Part shown: positions 21,991 to 31,830 of the stretch, one piece after another
Layout: every line of letters starts with the position of its first letter
Numbering within the stretch: the stretch's first letter is position 1
NCBI GenBank assembly: GCA_027943335.1
Contig: BSBK01000760.1
Coordinates: forward strand, 2,145,001-2,209,000
Direction of reading: 5' to 3'
DNA: 64,000 nucleotides
Source: Chamaecyparis obtusa
Taxonomy: Eukaryota; Streptophyta; Pinopsida; Cupressales; Cupressaceae
Notes under the pieces: model-generated
Told to the model about the DNA's origin: nothing
The model's database searches: none
Seen by the model: the letters and a program-made list of their open reading frames with translations, nothing else
Position numbers and translations under genes: made by a program

Positions 21991-22290
21991 GTAGTTGTAG
22001 TTGATACCAAGCCTCATTATGGTATGCTACTATCAAGATAGTGAGCAGAAACAGTGGGAGGAAAATTGCAACTAGAAATGTCCTATGCAACTATACCTAT
22101 AAATGGTACTAAGGTTAATTTGTATAGAGAGCCTCACTCTTCTATCATGATTTAGATGGTAGCACCTAAAGACTTGAATTGTTGTGTTGACATTGATATG
22201 GAGAATTTCATTATTGAAGAAATCAAGCCACAATTGAGGAATACTGATCCAATAGTTGATGAGTTGTTGTAAAAAAATGGGCTATGGTAG

Positions 22291-22885
22291 ATGTACTTTT
22301 ATGGAGGATTCTCTAAAGAAGGATCAGGAGCTGGTGTATTGTTTATATCCCCATCAGGTATTACTTTTAAGTATTCCTTTTTGTTGACTTTTCAATGCAC
22401 AAATAATACTACTAAGTATGAGGCATTGATATTGGGATCAGATATTTCTATAAAGAATGGTATAAAATGTTTAAAATTCCATGGAGATTCCCATTTGATC
22501 ATAGCTCAGATTAGATCTAAATATGCTGCCAAGTATGGCAAACTAAAATTGTATAGATATGTTGTCTAGCATAGAATAGAATTATTTGATGCTTTTTAAT
22601 ATTCACTGGGTAGAAAGGTCAAATAATATCATGGAAAATTTCATTGCAAATGTTGCATTAAAGAATAATGATGTCACCCTTGCTAGTGTGTCAATGTTAG
22701 AGATTAAGAGCAGACCTATTATGTCTGATCATGTTTATAATTGGCAAGTTTTTGAGGATGATGGTGATATCCTTGGATTTATTCAGGAACTAGATCAATA
22801 TGATGGCCAACAAATTCATTGTGATGCCTCAACAAAGGTTTCTAATGGAAGGATTGTGTCCTTGAAAATGAAATTTTTTAGTTAG
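22291..22885 (+). pseudogene. Archaeal-type RNase H domain upstream of RT in B
   Basis: 22291-22569 reads MYFYGGFSKEGSGAGVLFIS, then TKYEALILG and FHGDSHLIIAQI, the D-E-D layout of a type I RNase H like the second RNase H of Tat-group elements. The first catalytic Asp is Tyr (FYGG instead of FDGG or FDGA). A linked segment at 22586-22885 (FNIHWVERSNNIMENFIANVA, VYNWQVFED) continues the domain's usual tail. It lies before the RT, whereas in element D the comparable domain lies after RT and RNase H. Broken by TAG and TAA codons. Confidence 0.7.
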
Positions 22886-23040
22886 CATCTAATCATATTC
22901 CTAAGGGGTTAGTTAAGCCAGAAGGCATGTTCAGAATAAATGATAATTATATGTCACAAAAATCTAATACCAAGGTAGAGGATTTGGAAGAAATAAACTT
23001 AGAATTAGAGACATCCTCACAGTTGGTGTACATCAGAAAG

Positions 23041-24050
23041 AAGCTAAGTAGGGATGTGAGAACTAATTTAATAAGATTTTTGAAGAAATAAAAGCATGTG
23101 TTTTCTTGGTCTTATGATGACCTTAAAGCTTATATAAAAGACTTATGTCAGCATGAAATCCCTTTGAAAGAAGATACTAAACCTTTTAGGCAGAAATAGA
23201 GGCCTATCAATCCCTTACTAGCTACTAAAATGCAAACAAAGTTGACAAAGTTAAGGGACACGAGCATAATTAAGCCTATAAGGCATTCTTCTTAGGTCTC
23301 TAACTTGGTACTGGTTAGAAAAAAGAATGAGGACATAAGATTATGTGTTGATTTCAGAAATTTGAATGTTGCCTCATTGAAAGATAATTATGGGTTTCCC
23401 AATATGGAGGCCATGCTTCATAGGGTGACTGGTTATTAGTTATTATCCATGATGGATAGTTTCTCAGGGTATAACCAAGTGCTGGTTAAGGAATCAAAAC
23501 AATTTAAAACAACATTTACTACTCCGCGGGGAACTTATGTGTATGTCTGTATGCCATTTGGTTTAAAAAAAACTGGAGAAAATTTTCAAAGGGAAATGGA
23601 TGTGGCTTTCAAGGATCTTATCAATGTTCTCATGGTAGTATATCATGATGATCTAACTGCTCATTCAAAGAAAGCTGATGACCATTGTAGTCATGTGGAG
23701 AAGGTCCTAATCAAAGCATTAGAGTTTGGCATATCATTGAATCCCAAGAAATGCCAATTTTCTATTATTGAAGGAAAGCTATTAGGGCATATAGTATCCA
23801 AGGAAGGGGTAAGGATTGATCCTAAAATATTTGAAGAAATTCAAAAGGTCCCTTCTCCCAAAAACCTTAAAGGTGTACAGTCTTTCCTTCGACAAATTAA
23901 TTTTTTAAGAAGATTCATTGATAACTTTGCAGAAATGGTCAAGCCCATAGTCAAGCTTTTGAAAAAAGATGTAATATTTGACTAGAATCAGGAAGCACAA
24001 AAGGCCTTTGAGAAAATTAAACAATCCAAGAAGCCCCTATTCTTAAAATT
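23041..24050 (+). pseudogene. Reverse transcriptase of element B
   Basis: RT copies element RNA into DNA. Visible motifs in order: VLVRKKNEDIRLCVDFRNLN (palm start), MMDSFSGYNQV, FKTTFTTPRGTYVYVCMPFGL, then the catalytic VVYHDDLTAHSK box at about 23635-23670 (usual Y-x-D-D), LNPKKCQF, LLGHIVSKEGVRIDP and FLRQINFLRRFI. In-frame stops are mostly TAG, at places where Gln or Trp is usual (for example just before 23986). The coding continues across the TRIM insertion into RNase H. Confidence 0.9.
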
Positions 24051-24382
24051 AGTAGTTGTTGTTGCACCAAAATATCGACCTGTTAATGCCCGATACAACC
24101 ACTAGACTTATAGAAGACACATGAGGCTGTTAAACCATGTCACAAATCCTGATGGGAGCACTGATTATTTTTACAACAAACTTCCCCTCAGCATTACCCA
24201 AGGGTTTTAAGGATTTGAACCTATGACCTGGCTCTGATACCACTTGTTACAAGTAGTAGTTGTCGTTGCACCAAAAGATCAATTTGTTAATGCCCGATAC
24301 AACCACTAGACTTATAGGAGACACAGGAGGCTGTTAAACCATGTCACAAATCTCGAGGGGAGTGCTGATTATTTTTCCAACA
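24051..24382 (-). mobile_element. TRIM (miniature LTR retrotransposon) in element B
   Basis: Two direct repeats of 128 bp (24051-24178 and 24255-24382) flank a 76-bp spacer. On the minus strand the spacer starts with a primer-binding site, TGGTATCAGAGCCAGGT (complement of the 3' end of initiator tRNA-Met; 24226-24242), and ends with a polypurine tract GCTGAGGGGAAGTT (24179-24192). The repeats begin TGTTG and share near-identical sequence. There is no coding capacity. This is the structure of a terminal-repeat retrotransposon in miniature, moved by enzymes of another element. Its host site is the RT/RNase H junction of B. I could not fix a target duplication, and found no 5S rRNA-like promoter as in Cassandra. 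Confidence 0.85.
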
Positions 24383-24750
24383 CCTACATTAATATCTCCT
24401 GATTATTTCAAACTTTTCTCTTTATTTTCTTTTGCATCTTTTCATACTATTCCAACAGTTCTATTACAAAAAGATGAGGAAGGATTTGAGCACCCCATTG
24501 CATTCTTTAGCAAATCACTATAGTCAGCTGAACTACATTATGAGCTAATGGAAAACAAGCTTATGCATTGGTGAAAGTAGTTCAAGCATTCAAGCCTTAT
24601 CTGGTTTGTGCCAAGGTTAATACATATGTTCCTCATGCTGCAGTGAAGGACATTCTGGTCCAGAGTGAAGTTACTGGGAACGATGCAAGTGGATTAATAG
24701 AATCTAGGAGTTTGGTTTAGAGATTCATATTACCAAATTGATTAGAGGTT
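24383..24750 (+). pseudogene. RNase H of element B
   Basis: The gypsy-type RNase H that follows RT. After the TRIM one reads SFASFHTIPTVLLQKDEEGF, HPIAFFSKSL, a TAG at 24521-24523 where Gln is usual, SAELHYELME, and then AFKPYLVCAKVNTYVPHAAVKDI. A frameshift near 24550 splits it. It would degrade the RNA strand during cDNA synthesis. Confidence 0.8.
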
Positions 24751-24759
24751 TGGGGTTAG

Positions 24760-25087
24760 AAAATTTGATGACATAAGAAAATATGGACTTGGTCCAGGTG
24801 AACAATATTACTATGGGTGAAAAAATGGTTACAAGCATTTAGATGCAGCCATGGTTCACTAATATTTTGTATTTTCTCAACAATGCTAGTTGCCCATAGG
24901 GCCCAAATGACAATCAGAAGAGGAGCCTTAGATTACAGGCTCAAAAGTATGTGTTTCTGCAGGGTGACTTGTATTGGAAAGACAAAGATGGAATATTTCT
25001 CTCGAGTCTGGACAAAGGACAGTCTGAGAAAATATTAAAATAAATGCACTCTGGACTATGTGGAGGGCATTATTTAGATAGGGAAAC
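24760..25087 (+). pseudogene. Integrase N-terminal part of element B (left of P)
   Basis: In a broken frame the segment reads LQAQKYVFLQGDLYWKDKDGIF, a short spacer, and HSGLCGGHYLDR (each given as separate blocks), the start of a gypsy integrase zinc-binding domain. Copia element P interrupts it at 25087/25088. The frame resumes after P at 30393 with the expected next residues of the domain. Confidence 0.75.
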
Positions 25088-26295
25088 TATTAGGAATGAA
25101 TTTTGAAGCATCTGGTAGTCATTCTATAGCAGTGGTTGTTGCATTCATGACTATGATTGTCATTGATGTCAACACAGTGATATTCTAGAGTTTAGCAGAG
25201 AAGCAGGAGCAGTTTTGTTTTGCGCACATGTTATATTGCAAATTGAGTTATGTGCAATTGATGGTATGTTCTTTGGTGTGTTATTAACCTATGGTTAACA
25301 ACACAAAAAGAAATTCATTTATTCATGAAAGTTATAAGCATTTTGGTGGAAGCAGTATTCTGGCAGTGTTCCTGAGTAGCGGTTTTTGGTAATCGGAGGA
25401 TATCTCCTAACCGGGATGGAATCTGATTCTACATAGTTAAAGGGAAGTTTGAGACTCATTGGTGGTGACATGGTTCATAGTGGAAACTTTGAGGTCACAT
25501 GATTGGAAAGTTATTGTATCTGGAAGCCGACAGTTTTTATGTAATTTTGATGTAGCGTGTTGAAATTATTATTTTATATTTGGATGCTGACTCATTTGTA
25601 ATTATTTGAGTGTGGTATAAAGGAAGGAATTTTTTCCTTGTTGAAATATGGGATTTTAATAGTTGTGATATGAAATTGTGAAAGTTGTGATGCGAATATA
25701 TGCATGAGGTGAAGAATAGAGCTAATTCAGTGGTGAACGAAGACTTGCAAAGTAGAGAGATCTGGATTTGTGATCTTGTGTAGCAGAGAGTGTGGTTTTG
25801 GCATAGTGTGAAGGAGGTAACATATTTCATATTATTCTATTGAATAATCCTAAGATCTGTTAGACAGTGAGTTCAAAGATCTTGCCTTGAAGCTGTTTGG
25901 GCAGTGGGCCCTTCTATCTTCCATAACTCCTAACAGGGTTAGAATCTTTTAACATGGATTCAAAATCTCCTAAAAGAGATTCATATGTACTAAATGTATT
26001 TCATAAGACTCCTAATGGATTCCATCCTCTCACAAGGTACTTTCATATTAGTGCATCATTTTGTGGGCATCATTCCCACCGAGGTTTACTCTTTGATCAA
26101 GAGGTTCCCTAGTTAACATGTCTTGTGTTATTGTGTCATTGTGTATGATTATCTTTCTATGGTTGGTTACTACATTTATTATATGGTTTAAAGCTATTGA
26201 AGTTGATATTGAAGTTGATAAATGGTTTAATTATCAGATAACCGATTCACCCCCCCCCCCCTCTCAGTTATCTTGGGGATCTTTGCTTTCTAACA
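25088..26295 (+). repeat. 5' LTR of copia element P
   Basis: Starts TATTAGGAATGAA (TG decayed to TA) and ends CTTTCTAACA; 1208 bp. Pairs with 29183-30392; the first 150 bp differ at about ten sites by eye, later parts at fewer. It carries CTCCTAAYAGGGTT-like motifs (25926-26025), the GTGGG-N7-CCCAC hairpin (26063-26079), and a C-tract after GATTCA (26246-26262). Confidence 0.92.
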
Positions 26296-26297
26296 AT

Positions 26298-26309
26298 GGG
26301 TATCAGAGC
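26298..26309 (+). other. Primer-binding site of P
   Basis: GGGTATCAGAGC two bases after the LTR end, one base from TGGTATCAGAGC, the complement of the 3' end of plant initiator tRNA-Met. Typical of copia elements. Confidence 0.85.
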
Positions 26310-26351
26310 GACAGGTCCTTGAAAGAGAAGTTTAACAACTTAAGGAGATCT

Positions 26352-27923
26352 ATGGTGAATTTTAGGAAAGAAAGCCCTAAGTTTGATGGAGTAAATTTTG
26401 ATAGCTGGAAAGAAAAGATGAAGACACATCTCTTGTGTTTAGGACCAGGTTATTGGTTGATTACAAAAAATGAGAGAACTATAATTGAAGAAGACAGTCT
26501 TAAATCAAGTTCTAAAGATGAGGTAGATCTATTCATGTGTAACATACTTGCAAGAGAAGCACTTTTATCAGCACTTCCAGAGAATGAATACAGTCAGGTA
26601 AAAGGTTTAACTAGATCTTATGATATTTGGAAAGCTTTACATTCTACTTTTGAAGGTGATGAACATGCAAAGAAAGCTAGGTTACATAATTGGATTTGCA
26701 CATTTGAAGACATAAGAATGATGGAAGATGAATCTGTTAGAAGCTATATTGGTAGGATGTCAAAAATTGTTGCAGGAATAAAGTCTTGTGGAGGTGAAAA
26801 GATAGAGAATGAAGTAATATGGAAGATTTTGAGAACATTGACACCGATATTCAGGAAGACTACACAAATGATTGAACAAGTGATACCTTGTACACCAAAA
26901 TTTTCAAGAGAGACTCTTCTTGGAAGATTGGAACCAATAGAGATGAATTTGAGATTATCAAGAGAACTACCTACAGTGGAGATAGCATTCAGTGCTCTTA
27001 GAATCAGACCTACTTTATCTAGAAGTACAAGTGTGAATGGAGATTATGCCAGCAGTAGCATATCCAAATCTGATGAAGATAAGAAGATTGAAGAAGGTAT
27101 TTCCTTGCTTGTGAAAAGGGAACTAGATGGTAAGAAAATATTTAAATGTTGGACATGTCAAGAATATGGTCATTTTGCACCTAAGTGTCCTAAGAGAGTT
27201 AAGAAGTATAGAAACAATTTTAAGCCTAGAAGATCTAAAGAATGTTATTATGCAAATGATGAAGAAATTGAAGTAGGAATTGAAAGACATTTGAACGACA
27301 GTGATAATGATAACCTTGATGACATAGGATTTGTAGTAATTAAGGAAGAAAATTCTAAATCTAATGTTAAGGAAGAGAAAGCCTTAGTTTCCCAAGTTGA
27401 AAAGAAAGCTGATTGGATTATAGATAGTGGTTGTTCACATCATATGACTGGTGATAAAGGAAAGTTCATAAAGTTTAACAATTTTGATGAAGGAGTTGTT
27501 AGAGTTGGTAACAATGCACCTTGTTTGATTAAAGGTATAGGATCTATTACTCTTGATGGAAAGAAAAATATTGATGAAGTTTACTTTGTTGATGGATTGA
27601 AACATAATCTTTTGAGTGTTGGACAATTAGTGGATAAGGGATATCAAGTTTGGTTTACTGAGAAAACTTGTGTGATTAAGGATAAAGATGGAAATCTGAT
27701 TGGAAAAGGATCTAGAACTAGAGGTAATGTATTTCAGTTGAACCCTACTAAGATGACATGTTTGATGACTAAGATTGATGATAGTTGGTTATGGCATAGA
27801 AGGTTCTATCATATAAACTTTGATAATATTGTGAAAGTAAGTTCTGCACTTGTAGTAAGAGATTTACCTAAGATTATGAAGCCTACTAACATGATTTGCA
27901 AGGAATGTGTGATGGCTAAGTAG
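26352..27923 (+). CDS. gag-pol: P gag, protease and integrase N-terminal part
   Basis: I chose the ATG at 26352, inside the element and just before the gag domain; the open frame itself starts earlier in the LTR. Residues 1-240 are a copia-type gag (KFDGVNFDSWKEKMKTHL, then YDIWKALHSTFEGDEHAKKA, MEDESVRSYIGRMSKIV). A CCHC zinc knuckle, CWTCQEYGHFAPKC, lies near residue 266. The aspartic protease has an intact DSGCSHHMTGD loop with its Asp at residue 358. The gag-pre-integrase part follows (SWLWHRRFYHINFDNI) and CKEC near residue 516. The TAG at 27921-27923 stands where Gln is expected and the same frame continues. Confidence 0.9.
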   Translation: MVNFRKESPKFDGVNFDSWKEKMKTHLLCLGPGYWLITKNERTIIEEDSLKSSSKDEVDLFMCNILAREALLSALPENEYSQVKGLTRSYDIWKALHSTFEGDEHAKKARLHNWICTFEDIRMMEDESVRSYIGRMSKIVAGIKSCGGEKIENEVIWKILRTLTPIFRKTTQMIEQVIPCTPKFSRETLLGRLEPIEMNLRLSRELPTVEIAFSALRIRPTLSRSTSVNGDYASSSISKSDEDKKIEEGISLLVKRELDGKKIFKCWTCQEYGHFAPKCPKRVKKYRNNFKPRRSKECYYANDEEIEVGIERHLNDSDNDNLDDIGFVVIKEENSKSNVKEEKALVSQVEKKADWIIDSGCSHHMTGDKGKFIKFNNFDEGVVRVGNNAPCLIKGIGSITLDGKKNIDEVYFVDGLKHNLLSVGQLVDKGYQVWFTEKTCVIKDKDGNLIGKGSRTRGNVFQLNPTKMTCLMTKIDDSWLWHRRFYHINFDNIVKVSSALVVRDLPKIMKPTNMICKECVMAK

Positions 27924-28910
27924 AAAAGGAGTTCATTTCCTAGCAAGAAGTTCACATCTATAGAAAAGTTGGAGATTGTTCATACAGACTTGAGCGGTCC
28001 TACTAGGACTAGAGGATTCTATGGAGAAAGGTATTTTATGATTCTTGTTGATGATTTTACAAGAATGATGTGGATTACATTTTTGAAAGAAAAATCTGAA
28101 GCATTTGATAAGTTTAAGGTCATGAAGAATAAAGTTGAGCAGAAGAAATATAGATCCATGATTGGTGGATTATAGTAGTTGACACACACTAGACTAGATA
28201 TACAACATTCAATTGGAATGGTAGCAAGATTTCAAGCTGAACCTAGAGAGTCACATTATGCAGCAGTAAAGAGGATATTGAGATATCTTAGAGGCACAAT
28301 GGACTATGGATTGTGGTATGAAACTTCTGATGATTTTACGCTATGTGCATATACTGATGCTGGTTGGGGAGGCAGCATTGATGATAAGAAAAGAACCAGT
28401 GGTGGAGCCTTTTTTCTTGGAGGAAGATTAGTTTCTTGGTTGAGCAAAAAGTAGAATTGTATCTCACAGAGTACAATAGAAGCAGAGTATGTAGCAGTAG
28501 CAAACAATTGTAACCAGATAATTTGGATGAAGCAAATGTTGAAGGATATTGGAATTCAGTTTGATCAGCCTGTTGTTATACATTGTGATAACACTAGTAT
28601 AGTTATTATTTCTAATAATCCTGTATTACATTCTAAAACTAAGCATATAGAGATCAAGTATCATTTTGTAAGAGAGAAAGTTGCTGAGAAAGAAGTCAGA
28701 CTGGAGTACATAAGCACAAAGGAGCATATAGCAAATATATTTACAAAGCCTTTGCCTAAGGATACATTTGAGTATCTAAGAGGTATGCCCCAATCTACTC
28801 TTGAGGAAAGATGCAGATGGTTGCATCTATCCAGTGGTTTATGGCCCTATCTATTTTCTGGATTCGATGTTGGTACTTCCTCTATGGGGGAGTATGTGTA
28901 TCTGAGCTGA
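27924..28910 (+). pseudogene. P integrase core start fused to RNase H (RT deleted)
   Basis: The frame continues from the previous entry. Integrase core: EIVHTDLSGPTRTRGFYGER, then FMILVDDFTRMMWITFLKEK with two catalytic-region Asp residues. Near 28143 it jumps in frame to YRSMIGGL, the block just before RNase H, so the rest of integrase and all of RT are gone. RNase H: HTRLDIQHSIGMVARF, AVKRILRYLRGT, CAYTDAGWGGSIDDKKRTSG, IEAEYVAVA, VIHCDNTSIVIISNNPVLHS, HFVREKV and IANIFTKPLPKDTF. Stops are TAG only (28173-28178, 28452-28454), before the final TGA at 28908-28910. Confidence 0.9.
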
Positions 28911-29006
28911 GTCATGAGGACTCTTGTGAATGTATTTTCTGAACAATGTCTTTTGACATTGAGCTATTGTTTGACATAGTGATGGAATTTCTATCATTGA
29001 TGTCAA

Positions 29007-29182
29007 TGGGGGAGAGAATCATGAAAAACATTGAGGAACTACATTTGTTGGAGAGACTGAATAGGAAAATGAAGCAAGATTTGATTGATGAAGAGCAACA
29101 GAGCATTTGAGTAGCAGTGATTGGATTTTTGGAACATTGAATGTTTTTCATCTATGTTTCCATCAATGCCAATGGGGGAGAT
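29007..29182 (+). other. Twin polypurine tracts of P
   Basis: The main tract AATGGGGGAGAT ends at 29182, next to the LTR, after TTTCCATCAATGCC. A second tract, TGGGGGAGAGA at 29007-29017, follows the similar ATCATTGATGTCAA, about 166 bp upstream. Elements I and J show the same pair. Confidence 0.7.
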
Positions 29183-30392
29183 TGTTAGGAATGAATTTTT
29201 AAGCCTTTGGTAGTCATTCTCTAGTAGTGGTTGTTGCATTCATGACTATGAGTGTCATTGATGTCAACACAGTGATATTTTGGAGTTTAGCAGAGAAGCA
29301 GGAATAGTTTTGTTTTGCGCACATGTTATATTGCAAATTGAGTTATGTGCAATTGATGGTATGTTCTTTGGTGTGTTATTAACCTATGGTTAATAGTGCA
29401 AAAATAAATTCATTTATTCATGAAAGTTATAAGCATTTTGGTGGAAGTAGTATTCTGGCAGTGTTCCTGAGTAGCGGTTTTTGGTAATCAGAGGATATCT
29501 GCTAATCGGGATGGAATTTGATTCTATACAGTTAAAGGGAATTTTAAGACTCATTGGTGGTGATGTGGTTCACAACACAAAAATTGAGGTCACACGATTG
29601 GAAAGTTATTGTATTTGGAAGCCGATAGTTTTTATGTAATTTTGATGTAGCATGTTGAAATTATTATTTTATATTTGGATGCCGACTCATTTGTAAATAT
29701 TTGAGTGTGGTATAAAAGAAGGAATGTTTTCCTTGTTGATAGATGGTATTGTAATAGTTGTGATATGAAATTGTGAAAGTTGTGATGTGAATATATGCAT
29801 GAGGTGAAGAATAGAGCTAATTCAGTGGTGAACGAAGACTTGCAAAGTACAGAGATCTAGATTTGTGATCTTGTGTAGCAGAGAGTGTGGTTTTGGCATA
29901 GTGTGAAGGAGGTAACATATTTCATATTATTCTATTGAATAATCCTAAGATCTATTGGATAGTGAGTTCAGAGATCTTTCCTTGAAGCTATTTGGGCAGT
30001 GGGTCCTTTTGTCTTCCATAACTCCTAACAGGGTTAGAATCTTTTAATGGTGATTCAAAATCTCCTAACAGAGATTCATATGTACTAAATGTATTTCATA
30101 AGACTCCTAATAGGGTCCATCCTCTCACAAGGAACTTTCATATTAGTGCATCATTTTGTGGGCATCATTCCCACCGGGGTTTACTCTTTGATCAAGAGGT
30201 TCCCTAGTTAACATATCTTGTGTTATTGTGTCATTGTGTATGATTATCTTTCTATGGTTTATTTACTGCATTGATTATATGGTTTAAAGCTGTTGAAGTT
30301 GATATTGAAGTTGATAAATGGTTTAATTATTAGATAAATAATTCACCCCCCCCCCCTCTCTCAGTTATCTTGGGGATCTTTTCTTTCTAACA
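29183..30392 (+). repeat. 3' LTR of copia element P
   Basis: Starts TGTTAGGAATGAA and ends TTTCTAACA (1210 bp), matching 25088-26295 over its full length. Hairpin GTGGG...CCCAC at 30158-30174 and C-tract near 30345. Confidence 0.92.
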
Positions 30393-31406
30393 GAAAGAAC
30401 CCACAAAATTCTGAGGGCTGGTTATTATTGGCCTAGTTTATTTAAGGATACTCATTCATTTGTTAGAAAATGTGAGCCTTGCCAAATATTCTCAAATAAG
30501 TTAAAATTCTTAGGAGAATTATTGTTAAACCCTATAGTTGCAAAATCTCCTTTTTCCATGTGGGTATTGACTTCATTAGAGAATTTGCAGAGAAATCTAG
30601 TGGGGGACATAGCTGGATATTGGTTGCTATAGATTACTTTACTAAATGGATTGATGCAATCCCAACTAAGAAGGATACAAGAACAATGGTAACAGAGTTT
30701 TTGATGAATAATGTGGTTACTAGGTTTGGTGTTCCTATCAAATTAGTAATGGACAATGCCATGTGCTTCAGGTCAGAGGAATTTATTGATTTCTATTTTG
30801 AAATGGGAATTGCTTTGTGATATTCATACCTATGGCACCCACAGGCCAATGGACAGGCATAATCAAGCAATAAGAGCATTTTGCAGATTCTGAAGAAAAT
30901 AATAAGAGAACTTGGCATGCAAAGTTGAAGCTTACATTGTGGGCAAATAGAATTATAGAGAGAAGGGCCACAGGTAAGTCTCCATTTGAATTAATATATG
31001 GTATGATGTATAGATTACCTATTAACAATTTACTACCTATTTATCAATTCATGCAAGATGAAGGTTTAGGGGTTTGTGAACCTTTGCAATATAGGATGAT
31101 CCAATTGGTTAAATTAGACAAGATAAGAAGAGAGAGATAAAAATAAAATATCAAATTACAACAAAAAATAAAATATTTTTTGACAAAAGAGCTAGTATCA
31201 GGAAGTTCCATCCTAGTGACTTAGTCCTTCAATGGAATACTAGGGCTGTAGATAAGGAAAAACATAAAAAGTTTGAATCATTATGGTTGGGACCTTATAT
31301 TATTCATTAGATTCATGGAAAAGATTCTTATTTTTTGAAGAATATGGATGATGAAGAACAAGAATTGCCAGTGCATAGACAATTTCTGAAGTTTTTCTTC
31401 AATTAA
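30393..31406 (+). pseudogene. Integrase of element B (right of P)
   Basis: Continues the integrase cut at 25087. Blocks in order: KILRAGYYWPSLFKD and CEPCQIF (zinc binding), GIDFIREFAEKSSGGHSWIL with the first catalytic Asp, AIDYFTKWIDAIP, VVTRFGVPIKLVMDNAMCF with the second Asp, WHPQANGQA, ATGKSPFELIYG, and a C-terminal part WLGPYIIH...GKDSYFLKNMDDEE ending in a natural TAA at 31404-31406. Several TAG stops and frameshifts. Confidence 0.88.
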
Positions 31407-31830
31407 GCTTCAATCTTATTCCATGCACAGTAGTCTTGTAATATATGTATAGGTGTGTTTTCTTTTGTTGTGTGTTTTTTTTTCTATAGTAGGTTAGTGT
31501 TTTTGTCATATGCCACCTAGAGATTCATGAATTCTATCTATGAACTTTCTTTCAAGCATCCTCAGATAGAGCCACTATTGGGGTATTTTCTAGGTTTTCT
31601 GAGAAGTGTTATTTCTAGTTCTTGGTGACATTAGAATTGTGCTTGTGTCTCCTTTACTTCATGTGTCTGAAAATTTTTTCTAAGGGGTCTAAGTTTTGAA
31701 ATAGTCATGAGCCAACATGTCTACATTTCTTTACCCTAGGTCTTGTTTTCCTATGATAGGGTTTTGTTCTTGAAAGTGTTCTTCACCGTGACCTAGATCT
31801 TATATTTTGAAGTTACCTTTTCTAGGCACT
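31407..31830 (+). other. 3' untranslated region of element B
   Basis: About 420 bp between the integrase stop and the 3' LTR. T-rich; includes GCCACTATTGGGGTATTTTC near 31570. I see no gene and no clear polypurine tract right before the LTR start. Confidence 0.45.

Larger units (their letters stand above)
25088..30392 (+). mobile_element. P: structurally complete Ty1/copia element lacking RT
   Basis: 5' LTR 25088-26295, PBS, one continuous gag-pol frame (26352-28910), polypurine tract and 3' LTR 29183-30392. The 5-bp flanks are GAAAC (25083-25087) and GAAAG (30393-30397), a target duplication with one change, inside B's integrase. Reverse transcriptase and the integrase C-terminal part are missing through an in-frame deletion near 28143. 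The coding frame has no frameshift over 2.5 kb, which marks P as one of the younger insertions here. Confidence 0.92.

Noticed and set aside
24226..24242. tRNA-Met-like sequence as a tRNA gene
   Set aside because: Only the last about 17 bases match; no cloverleaf arms. It is the primer-binding site of the TRIM.
24051..24382. TRIM as a member of the Cassandra family
   Set aside because: No 5S rRNA-like internal promoter is visible in its repeats.
19400..31406. Element B as an endogenous pararetrovirus
   Set aside because: It has LTRs, a PBS and a full integrase, which pararetroviruses lack.
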